From the NCBI GenBank assembly GCA_016787565.1, contig JAEUUG010000009.1:186001-250000 (forward strand): a DNA stretch of 64,000 bases, given 5' to 3'. Shown here one piece after another: positions 24,971 through 33,836 of this stretch (position 1 is the first letter of the stretch; each line of letters begins with the position of its first letter). The stretch is from Cyclobacteriaceae bacterium. GTDB lineage: Bacteria; Bacteroidota; Bacteroidia; Cytophagales; Cyclobacteriaceae. The translations under genes and the position numbers were made by a program. The notes beneath the pieces were generated by a model. It was not told the DNA's origin and ran no database searches. It worked only from the letters and a program-made list of their open reading frames with translations.

Positions 24971-25555
24971 TCATTTACCGATTTTGATCAACTTATACCC
25001 TACCGAAACCTGCCACACCTGGTTCTTGATGTCATAGGCAGAATCATCACTTACATTTTTTAGGCCCAGGTTGTAACGTGCATCAATACTCAGGCCAAAA
25101 GGTAAATCCCATCCTGCTCCTAACGCTAAACTTGTATCGGAGTTCTTGAGTTGATCTTTAATGTTGTTATCATCAAACTCGGCCGAAGTCAAAAAACCAA
25201 ACTGTGGCCCTACCTGAAGGTTGATTCCTGCAACCGTATAAAGTTTGAGAATAATCGGAACATTAACATAACTAAAATTAGATTCAACACTTCCAAGATT
25301 CGGGTCCTTCACCTTCGAGCCTTGTTCTGAAAAAATAATTTCAGGCTGAATACCAATTTTAGTGAACTTGAATAATGCGAATGCACCAAGGTGATAGCCA
25401 GTTCTGTTATTGTACGTTCCTTCCAGGTTTGAGACATCCAGGTTCGCAAAGTTTAATCCGCCTTTCAGTCCGAGAGAAAATTGCGCTTGCGCGAAAGCTC
25501 CTGAGCTTATCGCTACCAAGGCAAACACAAATACTACTTTTTTCAGCGTGTTCAT
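24971..25555 (-). CDS. Outer-membrane beta-barrel protein (PorT/OMP_b-brl_2-like), copy 3
   Basis: A 194-residue exported protein; the start at 25553-25555 gives the signal LKKVVFVFALVAISSGAFAQ, while the in-frame codon at 25591 adds 12 residues. Strands LGLKGGLNFANLDVS, GYHLGAFALFKFTKIGIQPEIIF, FSYVNVPIILKLYTVAG, NLQVGPQFGFLTSA, LALGAGWDLPFGLSIDARY and WQVSVGYKLIKIGK match copy 2 one for one. The three genes are a recent-looking tandem family with separate signals. A fourth relative lies at 36.5-37.1 kb. Confidence 0.88.
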   Translation of the reverse strand: MNTLKKVVFVFALVAISSGAFAQAQFSLGLKGGLNFANLDVSNLEGTYNNRTGYHLGAFALFKFTKIGIQPEIIFSEQGSKVKDPNLGSVESNFSYVNVPIILKLYTVAGINLQVGPQFGFLTSAEFDDNNIKDQLKNSDTSLALGAGWDLPFGLSIDARYNLGLKNVSDDSAYDIKNQVWQVSVGYKLIKIGK

Positions 25556-25726
25556 AATTATGGGTTTTAGTAATGTTGCTATACCTAACAAATTAAAGGC
25601 CGGAAATTTTCCATCACATTTCTCAACGCAATTCTACCAAAATTATTTGAAAAAATACTGGACACCAAGTGCATTGAAAACCAGGAAGTTAAATCCAATA
25701 GTTAGGAATTTACTAAACCTATCGAC

Positions 25727-27736
25727 TCAAATTTTAAGCTTCTCCCACACGCTGTCGTTAACCGCATTGGGTAGTGTTACCGATAAATTTTTAGTTTGTG
25801 TCAAAGCCCTGTTGATGGCTTCCATTGCATTCGGGTTTCTGGCCCAGGCTCTTCGGGAGATTCCATTGTTCACATCGAAGAATAACATATTTTTAAGTTT
25901 ACGATCAGCTTCCGGAGTTCCATCCAGCAATAGTCCAAAGCCTCCGTTGATAACTTCGCCCCAACCAACACCACCTCCGTTGTGAATGGATACCCAGGTT
26001 GCGCCACGAAATGCATCACCGATCACATTATGAATGGCCATATCGGCTGTGAACTTCGAGCCATCATAGATATTTGATGTTTCGCGATAGGGGCTGTCCG
26101 TTCCGGAAACATCGTGGTGATCGCGGCCCAGCACAACCGGACCGATTTTACCTTGTCGTATCGCATTGTTAAATGCTTCTGCTATGCGAATTCTTCCAAT
26201 AGCATCGGCATACAGGATGCGCGCCTGCGAACCAACAACCAGTTTATTTTGGTTTGCCTGCCTTATCCAACGAATGTTATCCTCTACTTGTGAATGAATT
26301 TCGGTTGGCGACTCTTTCAACATCGCTTCCAGGATTTCCGCAGCCAATCCATCGGTGTAGGCCAGATCTTCGGGTTTACCAGAAGCACATACCCATCGAA
26401 ACGGACCAAAGCCAAAATCAAAGCACAAGGGTCCCATAATGTCTTGCACATAACTGGCATACTTAAAATCTATGCCGTTAGCTGCCATTACATCAGCACC
26501 CGCTCGTGAAGCCTCCAGCAAAAAGGCATTACCATAATCAAAAAAGTACGTGCCCTTCGCAGCATGCTTATTGATAGCGGTGGCTTGTCTGCGCAACGAT
26601 TCCTGAACGTGTTGCTTGAATCTTTCCGGTTGCGAAGCCATCATATCGTTGGATTGTTCGAACGTCAATCCAACCGGATAGTACCCACCAGCCCATGGGT
26701 TGTGCAGGGATGTTTGGTCTGATCCCAACTCAACTAAGATGTTTTCATGATCAAAACGTTCCCACACATCCACAATATTCCCAATGAAGGCAATGGATAC
26801 TATTTCCATTTTTTCTTTAGCCTCCTTTACACGATTCACCAATTTGCCTGCATCTGAAATCAGTTCATCTACCCACCCCTGTTCATGGCGCTTATGGGCT
26901 GCGGCAGGATTTACTTCTGCCACCACCGATAGACAGCCGGCAATATTTCCGGCTTTGGGTTGTGCGCCACTCATACCGCCAAGTCCTGAGGATAAAAATA
27001 ATTTTCCTTCCAGCCCCTCTCCCGCTTTCGCTATCTTTCGTCCCGCATTTAAAATGGTGATCGTTGTACCATGTACAATTCCCTGTGGTCCGATGTACAT
27101 GTAGGAACCGGCCGTCATCTGTCCGTATTGCGTAACACCCAGGGCATTATATTTTTCCCAATCATCTTGTTTTGAGTAGTTGGGGATCATCATGCCATTG
27201 GTGACAACAACCCTGGGCGCTTCTTTAGATGATGGAAACAAGCCCATCGGGTGACCCGAGTACATGTGCAGGGTTTGTTCATCACATAGGGTGGCAAGGT
27301 ATTTCATGGTGAGTAAATACTGCGCCCAGTTTTGAAAGACAGCGCCATTACCACCATAGGTAATCAACTCATGCGGATGCTGAGCCACAGCCGGATCGAG
27401 GTTGTTCTGAATCATCATCATAATGGCAGCGGCCTGTAACGATTGATGTGGATAATGATCAATCGGACGGGCATGCATGGCGTACTCCGGCCGAAAGCGA
27501 TACATATAAATCCGTCCGAAGGTTTTAAGCTCATCGTAAAACTCAGGTGCGAGCGTTTCGTGATGCTTCGGATGAAAATAACGAAGTGCATTTCGAATCG
27601 CCAGTCTTTTCTCTTCTGCCGACAATGAATCTTTGCGCCTTGGTGCATGGCTCACGGTTGCATCATAAGGCTTTGGAGCCGGCAATACATCCGGAATACC
27701 CTGAAGGATTTGCTGCTGGAAATTAAGGTTACTCAT
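25727..27736 (-). CDS. hutU: Urocanate hydratase
   Basis: A 669-residue NAD-dependent enzyme that converts urocanate to imidazolonepropionate in histidine breakdown. Conserved blocks include HELITYGGNGAVFQNWAQY, LYSGHPMGLFPSS-like MYSGHPMGLFP, GQMTAGSYMYIGPQGIVHGT, LSSGLGGMSGAQPKAG, GRDHHDVSGTDSPYRET and WVSIHNGGGVGWGEVINGGFG. It is the long form of the family, with an N-terminal extension relative to the roughly 550-residue bacterial HutU. Its start overlaps the stop of the patatin gene by 4 bp, so they are co-translated. The other hut genes (hutH, hutI, hutF/hutG) are not in this window. Confidence 0.96.
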   Translation of the reverse strand: MSNLNFQQQILQGIPDVLPAPKPYDATVSHAPRRKDSLSAEEKRLAIRNALRYFHPKHHETLAPEFYDELKTFGRIYMYRFRPEYAMHARPIDHYPHQSLQAAAIMMMIQNNLDPAVAQHPHELITYGGNGAVFQNWAQYLLTMKYLATLCDEQTLHMYSGHPMGLFPSSKEAPRVVVTNGMMIPNYSKQDDWEKYNALGVTQYGQMTAGSYMYIGPQGIVHGTTITILNAGRKIAKAGEGLEGKLFLSSGLGGMSGAQPKAGNIAGCLSVVAEVNPAAAHKRHEQGWVDELISDAGKLVNRVKEAKEKMEIVSIAFIGNIVDVWERFDHENILVELGSDQTSLHNPWAGGYYPVGLTFEQSNDMMASQPERFKQHVQESLRRQATAINKHAAKGTYFFDYGNAFLLEASRAGADVMAANGIDFKYASYVQDIMGPLCFDFGFGPFRWVCASGKPEDLAYTDGLAAEILEAMLKESPTEIHSQVEDNIRWIRQANQNKLVVGSQARILYADAIGRIRIAEAFNNAIRQGKIGPVVLGRDHHDVSGTDSPYRETSNIYDGSKFTADMAIHNVIGDAFRGATWVSIHNGGGVGWGEVINGGFGLLLDGTPEADRKLKNMLFFDVNNGISRRAWARNPNAMEAINRALTQTKNLSVTLPNAVNDSVWEKLKI

Positions 27737-28491
27737 ATCTTCTCAAAATCCGATTTGCTGAAATTTGCTTTGGTAAACGAATAGCCAATATCGAAAAGCT
27801 CGCTTGCTTTGTTAAGTTCAAATCCGCTGTATTTACCTAAACCCGGTGGCTCAATCAATACATCGCACAAGGCTTTGCTGGAAATTGTATTACCGCCAAT
27901 AGCCATCAACAGGGTGCGTTCCACTACATTGCGAATATTCTTAATATCGACATCAGGACTAATAAAATTACAATGTGAACCGATTACCACATCGCATTCG
28001 TGGCGGATGCAACGTACCGGAAGATTATCCAGAATACCGCCATCAACATATACATTTCCTTTAATTTGAACAGGATTAAAAATAGCGGGCACACATGCCG
28101 AAGCCAATATTGGCGTGATCAACTCTCCGGATGAAAAATATTCAGACTTTCCTTTGCGGATGTCAGTAGTCGCAACGGTCATGGGTATTTTTAATACAGC
28201 GAAATTATTTTCAGGAATATAGTTCAACAGCATCGTTCGTAAACCATCCAGACTTAACAAGCCTGTGAAAGACCATGCCGGACGAACCGACTTAAAAAAA
28301 CCTGTGGTTGAAATGATCTCAAAAATTTTATCGGGAGAATAACCGTATGCATAGAGCGCGCCCACAATCGCACCTGCGCTCGTACCCGCGATACAATCAA
28401 CAGTAATCCCAAACTCTTCCAGCGCTTTCAGCATACCAATGTGCGCTACACCCCTGGCACCACCACCCGAAAGTACGAGCCCTGTTTTCAT
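27733..28491 (-). CDS. Patatin-like phospholipase (RssA/NTE family)
   Basis: A 252-residue serine lipid hydrolase. The oxyanion loop is VLSGGGARGVAHIG near the N-terminus, the nucleophile is Ser38 in IAGTSAGAIVGALYAYG, and the catalytic Asp lies in YVDGGILDNLPV. It uses a Ser-Asp dyad. There is no signal peptide or membrane span, so it is cytoplasmic or membrane-peripheral. Such proteins release fatty acids from phospholipids. Overlap of 4 bp with hutU downstream indicates one operon; a functional link to histidine catabolism is not obvious. Confidence 0.92.
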   Translation of the reverse strand: MKTGLVLSGGGARGVAHIGMLKALEEFGITVDCIAGTSAGAIVGALYAYGYSPDKIFEIISTTGFFKSVRPAWSFTGLLSLDGLRTMLLNYIPENNFAVLKIPMTVATTDIRKGKSEYFSSGELITPILASACVPAIFNPVQIKGNVYVDGGILDNLPVRCIRHECDVVIGSHCNFISPDVDIKNIRNVVERTLLMAIGGNTISSKALCDVLIEPPGLGKYSGFELNKASELFDIGYSFTKANFSKSDFEKI

Positions 28492-28556
28492 GTTTAATTA
28501 AGAAACACGTTCGTAGTAAGCGTCATCAAAGAATTGCACATTTTCATCTCCTTGAT

Positions 28557-29408
28557 TTATAGTACTTCCTGTAACCGAAACGTCTTGTCCAGGCGCACAC
28601 CCTTTTCGGTTCGCTTTACGGTGCAGCACTCATTTACCGGATCATGTTCTAAAAATAGTATGTAGTTATTGTCAGCGGCTTCATTTAAAAAAGCTTCCTT
28701 CTCCGATAAGGTAAGCAGTGGACGTGTATCATAGCCCATTACATACGGTAATGGAATGTGTCCAACCGATGGCAACAGGTCAGCCATGTAACAGATTGTT
28801 TTATCCTTATACTTTATTTTGGGAATCATCATTTTATCGGTGTGGCCGGACGCATAAAACATATCCATGAAATCGAATGGACTAGATCGTCCCTCCTTTT
28901 CTTTAATGAATGTTAAGTGGCCGCTGGCTTCTATCGGTAAAATATTCTCGCGTAGAAAAGAAGCCTTCTCCCGCGGATTCGGTTTCGTAGCCCATTGCCA
29001 ATGTTCTTCATTGCTCCAATACCGGGCGTTTTTGAAAACCAGTTCTAACTTTTCTCCTGCATATTTTACCCCGCCTCCGCAATGATCGAAATGTAAATGT
29101 GTTAAAAACATATCCGTTACATCATCAACTGAAAAACCAGCTTGGTTTAATGATTTTAGTAATGTGTCATCTCCATTTAAACAATAATGACTGAAGAACT
29201 TTGCATCTTGCTTGTCGCCCAAGCCATTATCGATCAGCATTACTGTATTACCCTCCTCGATCAGCAAACAACGCATGGCCCAGTTGCAGAGATTATTATC
29301 ATCAGCAGGGTTTGTTTTTTGCCAAATCGATTTGGGCACCACTCCAAACATGGCACCGCCATCTAACTTAAAAAATCCGGTATTGATAACATGAAGTTTC
29401 ATTTGCAA
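28557..29408 (-). CDS. MBL-fold metallo-hydrolase
   Basis: A 283-residue metallo-beta-lactamase-fold hydrolase. The zinc motif is FLTHLHFDHCGG (HxHxDH), a further His follows in MFYASGHTDKMM, an Asp in CYMADLLPSVGHIP, and a final His in LFLEHDPV. This layout, with no signal peptide, resembles the N-acyl-homoserine-lactonase/AttM-like group, but many MBL enzymes share it and the substrate is unknown. The start may be the second ATG (29400-29402, MKLHVINTG). The patatin-hutU pair follows after 65 bp on the same strand and may share the transcript. Confidence 0.85.
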   Translation of the reverse strand: MQMKLHVINTGFFKLDGGAMFGVVPKSIWQKTNPADDNNLCNWAMRCLLIEEGNTVMLIDNGLGDKQDAKFFSHYCLNGDDTLLKSLNQAGFSVDDVTDMFLTHLHFDHCGGGVKYAGEKLELVFKNARYWSNEEHWQWATKPNPREKASFLRENILPIEASGHLTFIKEKEGRSSPFDFMDMFYASGHTDKMMIPKIKYKDKTICYMADLLPSVGHIPLPYVMGYDTRPLLTLSEKEAFLNEAADNNYILFLEHDPVNECCTVKRTEKGVRLDKTFRLQEVL

Positions 29409-29514
29409 ATCTGTTTCCTGACGGCCAAGTTAAGGACTTCCGGCATATGAAATAAAAAAAGGCTATCGACCAATACGGCTGACAACCTTCTTAATGTGAT
29501 TACGCTTTCTAAAT

Positions 29515-30462
29515 TTATTCTTTTACCACTCCCATTGCGCAAAACTTATCGATGCGCTGTTGAATACGTTCTTCTGGCGTAAGTTTTAGCAATTCTTTGG
29601 TATGCTCCAGAATGATTCGTTTTACTTCACCGGCCATCCACTTCACGTCTGTATGCGCACCACCTAATGGTTCTTTTACGATACCATCAATGAGTTTCAG
29701 CTCCAGCATGTCTTTTCCGGTAAGCTTCAACACTTCGGCTGCCTGTTCTTTATAGTCCCAACTGCGCCACAGAATAGACGAACACGACTCCGGAGAAATA
29801 ACCGAGTACCAGGTATTTTCCAGCATCAGTACTTTATCGCCAATAGCAATACCCAGTGCGCCACCCGATGCACCTTCACCAATGATGATGCAAATAACCG
29901 GAACCTTGAGCATGAACATTTCTTTCAGGTTGCGCGCAATGGCTTCACCTTGTCCGCGTTCTTCTGCTTCGAGACCCGGAAACGCTCCGGGTGTATCAAT
30001 AAATGCAACAATGGGTTTGTTAAACTTCTCGGCCATTTTCATCAGTCGAAGTGCCTTGCGATAGCCTTCCGGATTGGCCATACCGAAGTTTCGCATTTGG
30101 CGTTGCTTGGTATTTCTTCCCTTTTGTTGCCCGATGAGCATGAAGGTTTGCCCATCAATGCTTCCAAAGCCACCGATCATGGCTTTATCATCGGCCACGG
30201 TTCGGTCACCATGGAGTTCTATAAAATCAGAGGTTATCTCATATACATAATCGAGTGTATACGGTCTGTCCGGATGCCGGGATAATTGAACCCGTTGCCA
30301 TCCCGTGAGGTTTTCAAACGTTTCCCGTTTCAGGTCGAGGATTTTCTTCTCGAGCGCTTTCACTGCGGCTTGCACTTCCTTATCACTATCGCTGGCCAGG
30401 TGTTTCATATCTTCCAGCTTTCCTTCCAGTTCAGCGATGGGTTTCTCAAAATCCAAGAGCAT
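29515..30462 (-). CDS. accA: Acetyl-CoA carboxylase carboxyltransferase subunit alpha
   Basis: A 315-residue subunit that, with AccD, transfers carboxyl from carboxybiotin to acetyl-CoA to make malonyl-CoA, the first step of fatty acid synthesis. Motifs: [18 protein letters not shown] at the N-terminus, [73 protein letters not shown] and the CoA/oxyanion region [32 protein letters not shown]. Length matches the family. accD is not in the window. An exact -7 box lies just upstream. Confidence 0.97.
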   Translation of the reverse strand: MLLDFEKPIAELEGKLEDMKHLASDSDKEVQAAVKALEKKILDLKRETFENLTGWQRVQLSRHPDRPYTLDYVYEITSDFIELHGDRTVADDKAMIGGFGSIDGQTFMLIGQQKGRNTKQRQMRNFGMANPEGYRKALRLMKMAEKFNKPIVAFIDTPGAFPGLEAEERGQGEAIARNLKEMFMLKVPVICIIIGEGASGGALGIAIGDKVLMLENTWYSVISPESCSSILWRSWDYKEQAAEVLKLTGKDMLELKLIDGIVKEPLGGAHTDVKWMAGEVKRIILEHTKELLKLTPEERIQQRIDKFCAMGVVKE

Positions 30463-30481
30463 AGAATTGATTTTGTGGGCA

Positions 30482-30489
30482 CAAAGTTA
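30482..30489 (-). promoter_or_regulatory. -7 box for accA
   Basis: TAACTTTG on the minus strand is an exact TAnnTTTG match 19 bp before the accA start codon. A -33 TTTG is not evident. Confidence 0.35.
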
Positions 30490-30740
30490 GAAGGATTGGC
30501 TAATATCGGTAATGAAAATATAGAGAAATGCAGAAAAGATAAAAGACAGGTAAGTTGTTGGATTACAGGCTTTTTTGACTAGTTAACCTCCTTTGGCCAC
30601 GAAACCTGATGGAACATAGCTTCCACAATAAAATGATAAACATGAATGACTACCCCGCACTAAAGTATATTTGAATTGATTTCTCTGTTTCACAGAATAA
30701 CTTTAAACCGATATCATAAAACACATTTAACCTTATTTAC

Positions 30741-31661
30741 ATGAAATTATATTTTCGATTCACCTTTTTACTCATACTGCTCACCGCTTTTTCAATTCAG
30801 GCGCAACACAAACTGGAAGGCCGATGGAATATGCTTATTGAGAAAGACGGGCAGCAACTTCCCTCCTGGCTGGAAGTAGAGCACTCCGGTCATAAAACAT
30901 TAGTAGGTCGGTTTGTCTATGCCTTCGGTAGTGCTCGTCCGGTTGCTGTTGTTAATGTTATGAACAACAAGTTTAACTTCTCCATCCCACCACAGTGGGA
31001 ACCGGGCGAACGAAACATGGACTTTGAAGGCGAACTTACCGGTGAAACCTTGAAAGGAACAATGGTCTATACCGATGGAAAAAAATATTCATGGACAGGC
31101 ACACGGACACCACTGCTTAAGCGGGCTACTGAACCTGTGTGGGGCGAACCAATTCAATTATTTAATGGCAAAGACTTAACGGGCTGGCGTGCTATGGGCC
31201 CTAATCAATGGATAGTTGAAAATGGAGTCCTTAGAAGTTTAAAGTCTGGCAGCAACATGGTAAGCGAGCAAACCTTTATGGATTTTAAGTTACACGTTGA
31301 GTTTCGATATGATAAAGGTAGTAACAGTGGCGTTTACTTACGTGGCCGATATGAAGTACAAATTGAAGACGATAAAGGAAAAGAACCGTGGAAGGGCTAC
31401 CTCGGTGCAGTTTATGGATTTCTTACACCCAGTGAAATGGCCGCCAAGGATGCAGGTGAATGGCAAAGCTATGATATAACCTTGACAGGCCGGATGATTA
31501 CCGTAGTTGCCAATGGCACTACAATTATTTGTAATCAGGAAATTCCCGGAATGACCGGTGGGGCTATTGATAACAAGGAAAGTGAACCAGGACCAATTAT
31601 GTTTCAAGGTGACCATGGACCGATCGACTTTCGTAATATTGTAATTACACCTGCTAAATAA
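30741..31661 (+). CDS. DUF1080 (3-keto-disaccharide hydrolase-like) secreted protein
   Basis: A 306-residue exported protein with signal FTFLLILLTAFSIQAQ. After a 110-residue beta-rich N-terminal domain (LEGRWNMLIEKDGQQLPSWLEV) comes a DUF1080 domain starting WGEPIQLFNGKDLTGWRAMG, with FRYDKGSNSGVYLRGRYEVQI and a C-terminal GPIMFQGDHGPIDFRNIVI. The fold is concanavalin-like; members hydrolyse 3-keto-glycosides or bind glycans, often in Bacteroidota polysaccharide use. No SusCD pair is nearby. It stands alone between accA (divergent) and a convergent gene. Confidence 0.88.
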   Translation: MKLYFRFTFLLILLTAFSIQAQHKLEGRWNMLIEKDGQQLPSWLEVEHSGHKTLVGRFVYAFGSARPVAVVNVMNNKFNFSIPPQWEPGERNMDFEGELTGETLKGTMVYTDGKKYSWTGTRTPLLKRATEPVWGEPIQLFNGKDLTGWRAMGPNQWIVENGVLRSLKSGSNMVSEQTFMDFKLHVEFRYDKGSNSGVYLRGRYEVQIEDDKGKEPWKGYLGAVYGFLTPSEMAAKDAGEWQSYDITLTGRMITVVANGTTIICNQEIPGMTGGAIDNKESEPGPIMFQGDHGPIDFRNIVITPAK

Positions 31662-31984
31662 ATTTTCCTCATGTAAAATAACTGACCGAGGCTATGCCAT
31701 AAGGCACATACCATTCCTACCGGTATTCAAAAAATAACCAATCCTCCTAGGAGGGAAGATTGGCTATAGTCGAGAACCCAAACATCTCTGAGACGAAAGA
31801 AGTATGTGTTCTTCGTCCTGAAATAAAATTACGAGGCTAGTATGACTTAAACTTTTTTATTCGCTGGAATAACCAATTAAACAAGTACTTTCCAGCAGTT
31901 TAAAGACAGATGCCATTTATCGACAGAAAGCGCTACATAAAGTTGGTAAAAAACAGTACTCTAACTGCTCACCCATAGCGCAGC
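31662..31984. other. 323-bp intergenic region with two hairpins
   Basis: Lies between convergent genes. It holds an inverted repeat CCAATC...GATTGG around the palindrome CTCCTAGGAG (31738-31763) and a second, GACGAAAGAA pairing with TTCTTCGTC with one bulged A (31792-31817). Neither has a T tail. No coding frame is credible here. Confidence 0.6.
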
Positions 31985-32500
31985 TCATTTGATAGTTTGC
32001 GAGGCCAGTAGAACACCATCATTTTTTGCCGGATCGGATGGAGCTTTCTTAATAATGCGGGTACCTCCGTTATAATTTGACACCAATGCCAGATATAAAT
32101 TATCATTGCCCATATTGGTATAGTACCGAATAGTACCTTCTTCGATTATTTCATAGACATGCGTTACGAATAATTTTCCATTACTCTTTTCATACTTTTT
32201 CATAGTACTCTCAAGCTTCTCTTTTACCAACTTGGGAGCTTCATCAAACGTAATTTTTTTGCCCCACTTCATCAACTCGCCTTGTTTATTAAAATATGCA
32301 ATCAGATTATCCTGCTGACGATTAAACCGGACCAGTATTATATCTTTAGAAACATTTTCCCATCGCATATTAGAGGCACTTACGAACTCCTTCTTAAAGC
32401 TTTCGGCAATAATGGCCGGAACAGTTGTACTATTTTGGGCGCTTACTTGGGTCAAACAGATAGTAACTATTACCACTGTTGAAAGGATGGTTTTTTTCAT
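31985..32500 (-). CDS. PepSY-like secreted protein
   Basis: A 171-residue exported protein from the ATG at 32498-32500, with signal KKTILSTVVIVTICLTQVSA; the in-frame ATG at 32635 adds 45 unrelated residues. The mature part follows the PepSY-like (beta-lactamase-inhibitor-like) pattern: PAIIAESFKKEFVSASNMRWE, then IILVRFNRQQDNLIAYFNKQGEL, then a helix with VKEKLESTMKKYE and strands around THVYEIIEEGTIRYYTNM. These small periplasmic proteins are widespread in Bacteroidota; function is unknown. Divergent from the kinase operon 250 bp away. Confidence 0.75.
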   Translation of the reverse strand: MKKTILSTVVIVTICLTQVSAQNSTTVPAIIAESFKKEFVSASNMRWENVSKDIILVRFNRQQDNLIAYFNKQGELMKWGKKITFDEAPKLVKEKLESTMKKYEKSNGKLFVTHVYEIIEEGTIRYYTNMGNDNLYLALVSNYNGGTRIIKKAPSDPAKNDGVLLASQTIK

Positions 32501-32750
32501 ATGGCTTTTTTTATGTGATAATCGAAAGTACAGCCGAACAGTACACCAAATTTTCTTTTTCGCTGACCAACATCCTGAAGAGGCGAATTTAGCCGGTTGG
32601 CAGGGTGCAATGCCTTTCGTATGGACGAATGCCATTGGTCGACAAGCAGCAGTAGTCTATCTTTCATTCGTCCACAAAGCATGGTTGTTAAAATAGAGGT
32701 CAGCATTCTTTTGGTTACCTTCCATTAACACTTGAAAGGCCTTATTACCG

Positions 32751-33836
32751 ATGACTATCCAAACCTTTATCTTCTCGAATAAAAACGCTGTTCAAATCAT
32801 TCGGCACATTCTATTTTGGATTGTTTATGCTGGGGTGTTCCACTTTCAAAACGTCAATAGAACATTTCTCTATTCAGCCTCTTTTCTGCCCGCTATTGTA
32901 CTGTCGGTCTATATCTTCCTTTATATTTTGTTTCCGAAATTTTTACAACAAAAAAAGTATGCTGGTTTTATGGTTGGATTTATAATCACCTACCTCATTA
33001 CCTATTTGGTGGCGCTTGGCGGCAGCTTTTTATTTTTTTCTTTCGGCTGGGATGGAGCCGTTACAAGTCGATTGCTCTACCGGGTACCCTGGCACAATCA
33101 AACCATTGCGATTTGTCTCGGATTTATCACCATGTGCATTAAGGCTACGAAAAACTGGTACTTAAGCGAACAGGAGAATAGAGCACTGGAGAAACAAAAG
33201 GTGAAGAATGAACTAAAGTTAGAAAAAGCAAATCTTTATCCGGAGTTTATTTTGCAGGCACTGCAGAGTCTTCAGGAAAAAATTAAATCAGGCTATTCAG
33301 AGTCCCCCACTTTTCTATTGAAATTATCCGATACTCTAAGCTACATCTTGTACGATAGTCAGGATGATGCTATCGAACTAGAGAAGGAACTGACTATGAT
33401 CCAAAACGTCATTGCCTTTAAAAAACTAAAGAGTGATAAGAAGTTTGCCATCAGTTTAACGGTCCGGGGTACTCCACAAAATAAAAGTATCACTCCTCTC
33501 ACCCTGTTTCGACTGATTCAAAATTTATTTCAACTTATTGAATACAATGAGGAAGGGTTAAGTGAGGTGTCTATCAACATTCAAATAGAAAACGATTCGC
33601 TTTTTTTTAAGCTTGCAGCCTTGTATTCGTGCGACCCTGATGATTTGGAAAATTGGCAGGAGGCAGTTGCTAAGACCAGGGCACAACTAAATGGATTGTA
33701 TCACAGTGCCTGCGAATTTAAAGTGGCTGAAGACGAGTGCATGTATACCTTCTCACTTGGTTTAGGGCTGAGTCCTGTCTCTAACCTTCAAGAAAAATTT
33801 AACCAACCCGATAGTCATGAAAATAAACTGGCATAA
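32751..33836 (+). CDS. LytS/YehU-type pseudokinase
   Basis: A 361-residue protein with about four membrane spans (residues 16-135), a coiled coil (140-165) and a cytoplasmic region homologous to the His_kinase/HATPase part of LytS-type kinases. At the position of the phospho-acceptor motif (HPHFLFN in the neighbour) it has LYPEFILQAL, so the His is replaced by Tyr163. The nucleotide-binding KHG after the N-box is lost (LIQNLFQLI) and the GLGLKNV G-box is absent. It should not autophosphorylate or bind ATP normally. It overlaps the intact kinase downstream by 20 bp, so it is probably a regulatory partner, for example in a heterodimer. Confidence 0.8.
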   Translation: MTIQTFIFSNKNAVQIIRHILFWIVYAGVFHFQNVNRTFLYSASFLPAIVLSVYIFLYILFPKFLQQKKYAGFMVGFIITYLITYLVALGGSFLFFSFGWDGAVTSRLLYRVPWHNQTIAICLGFITMCIKATKNWYLSEQENRALEKQKVKNELKLEKANLYPEFILQALQSLQEKIKSGYSESPTFLLKLSDTLSYILYDSQDDAIELEKELTMIQNVIAFKKLKSDKKFAISLTVRGTPQNKSITPLTLFRLIQNLFQLIEYNEEGLSEVSINIQIENDSLFFKLAALYSCDPDDLENWQEAVAKTRAQLNGLYHSACEFKVAEDECMYTFSLGLGLSPVSNLQEKFNQPDSHENKLA

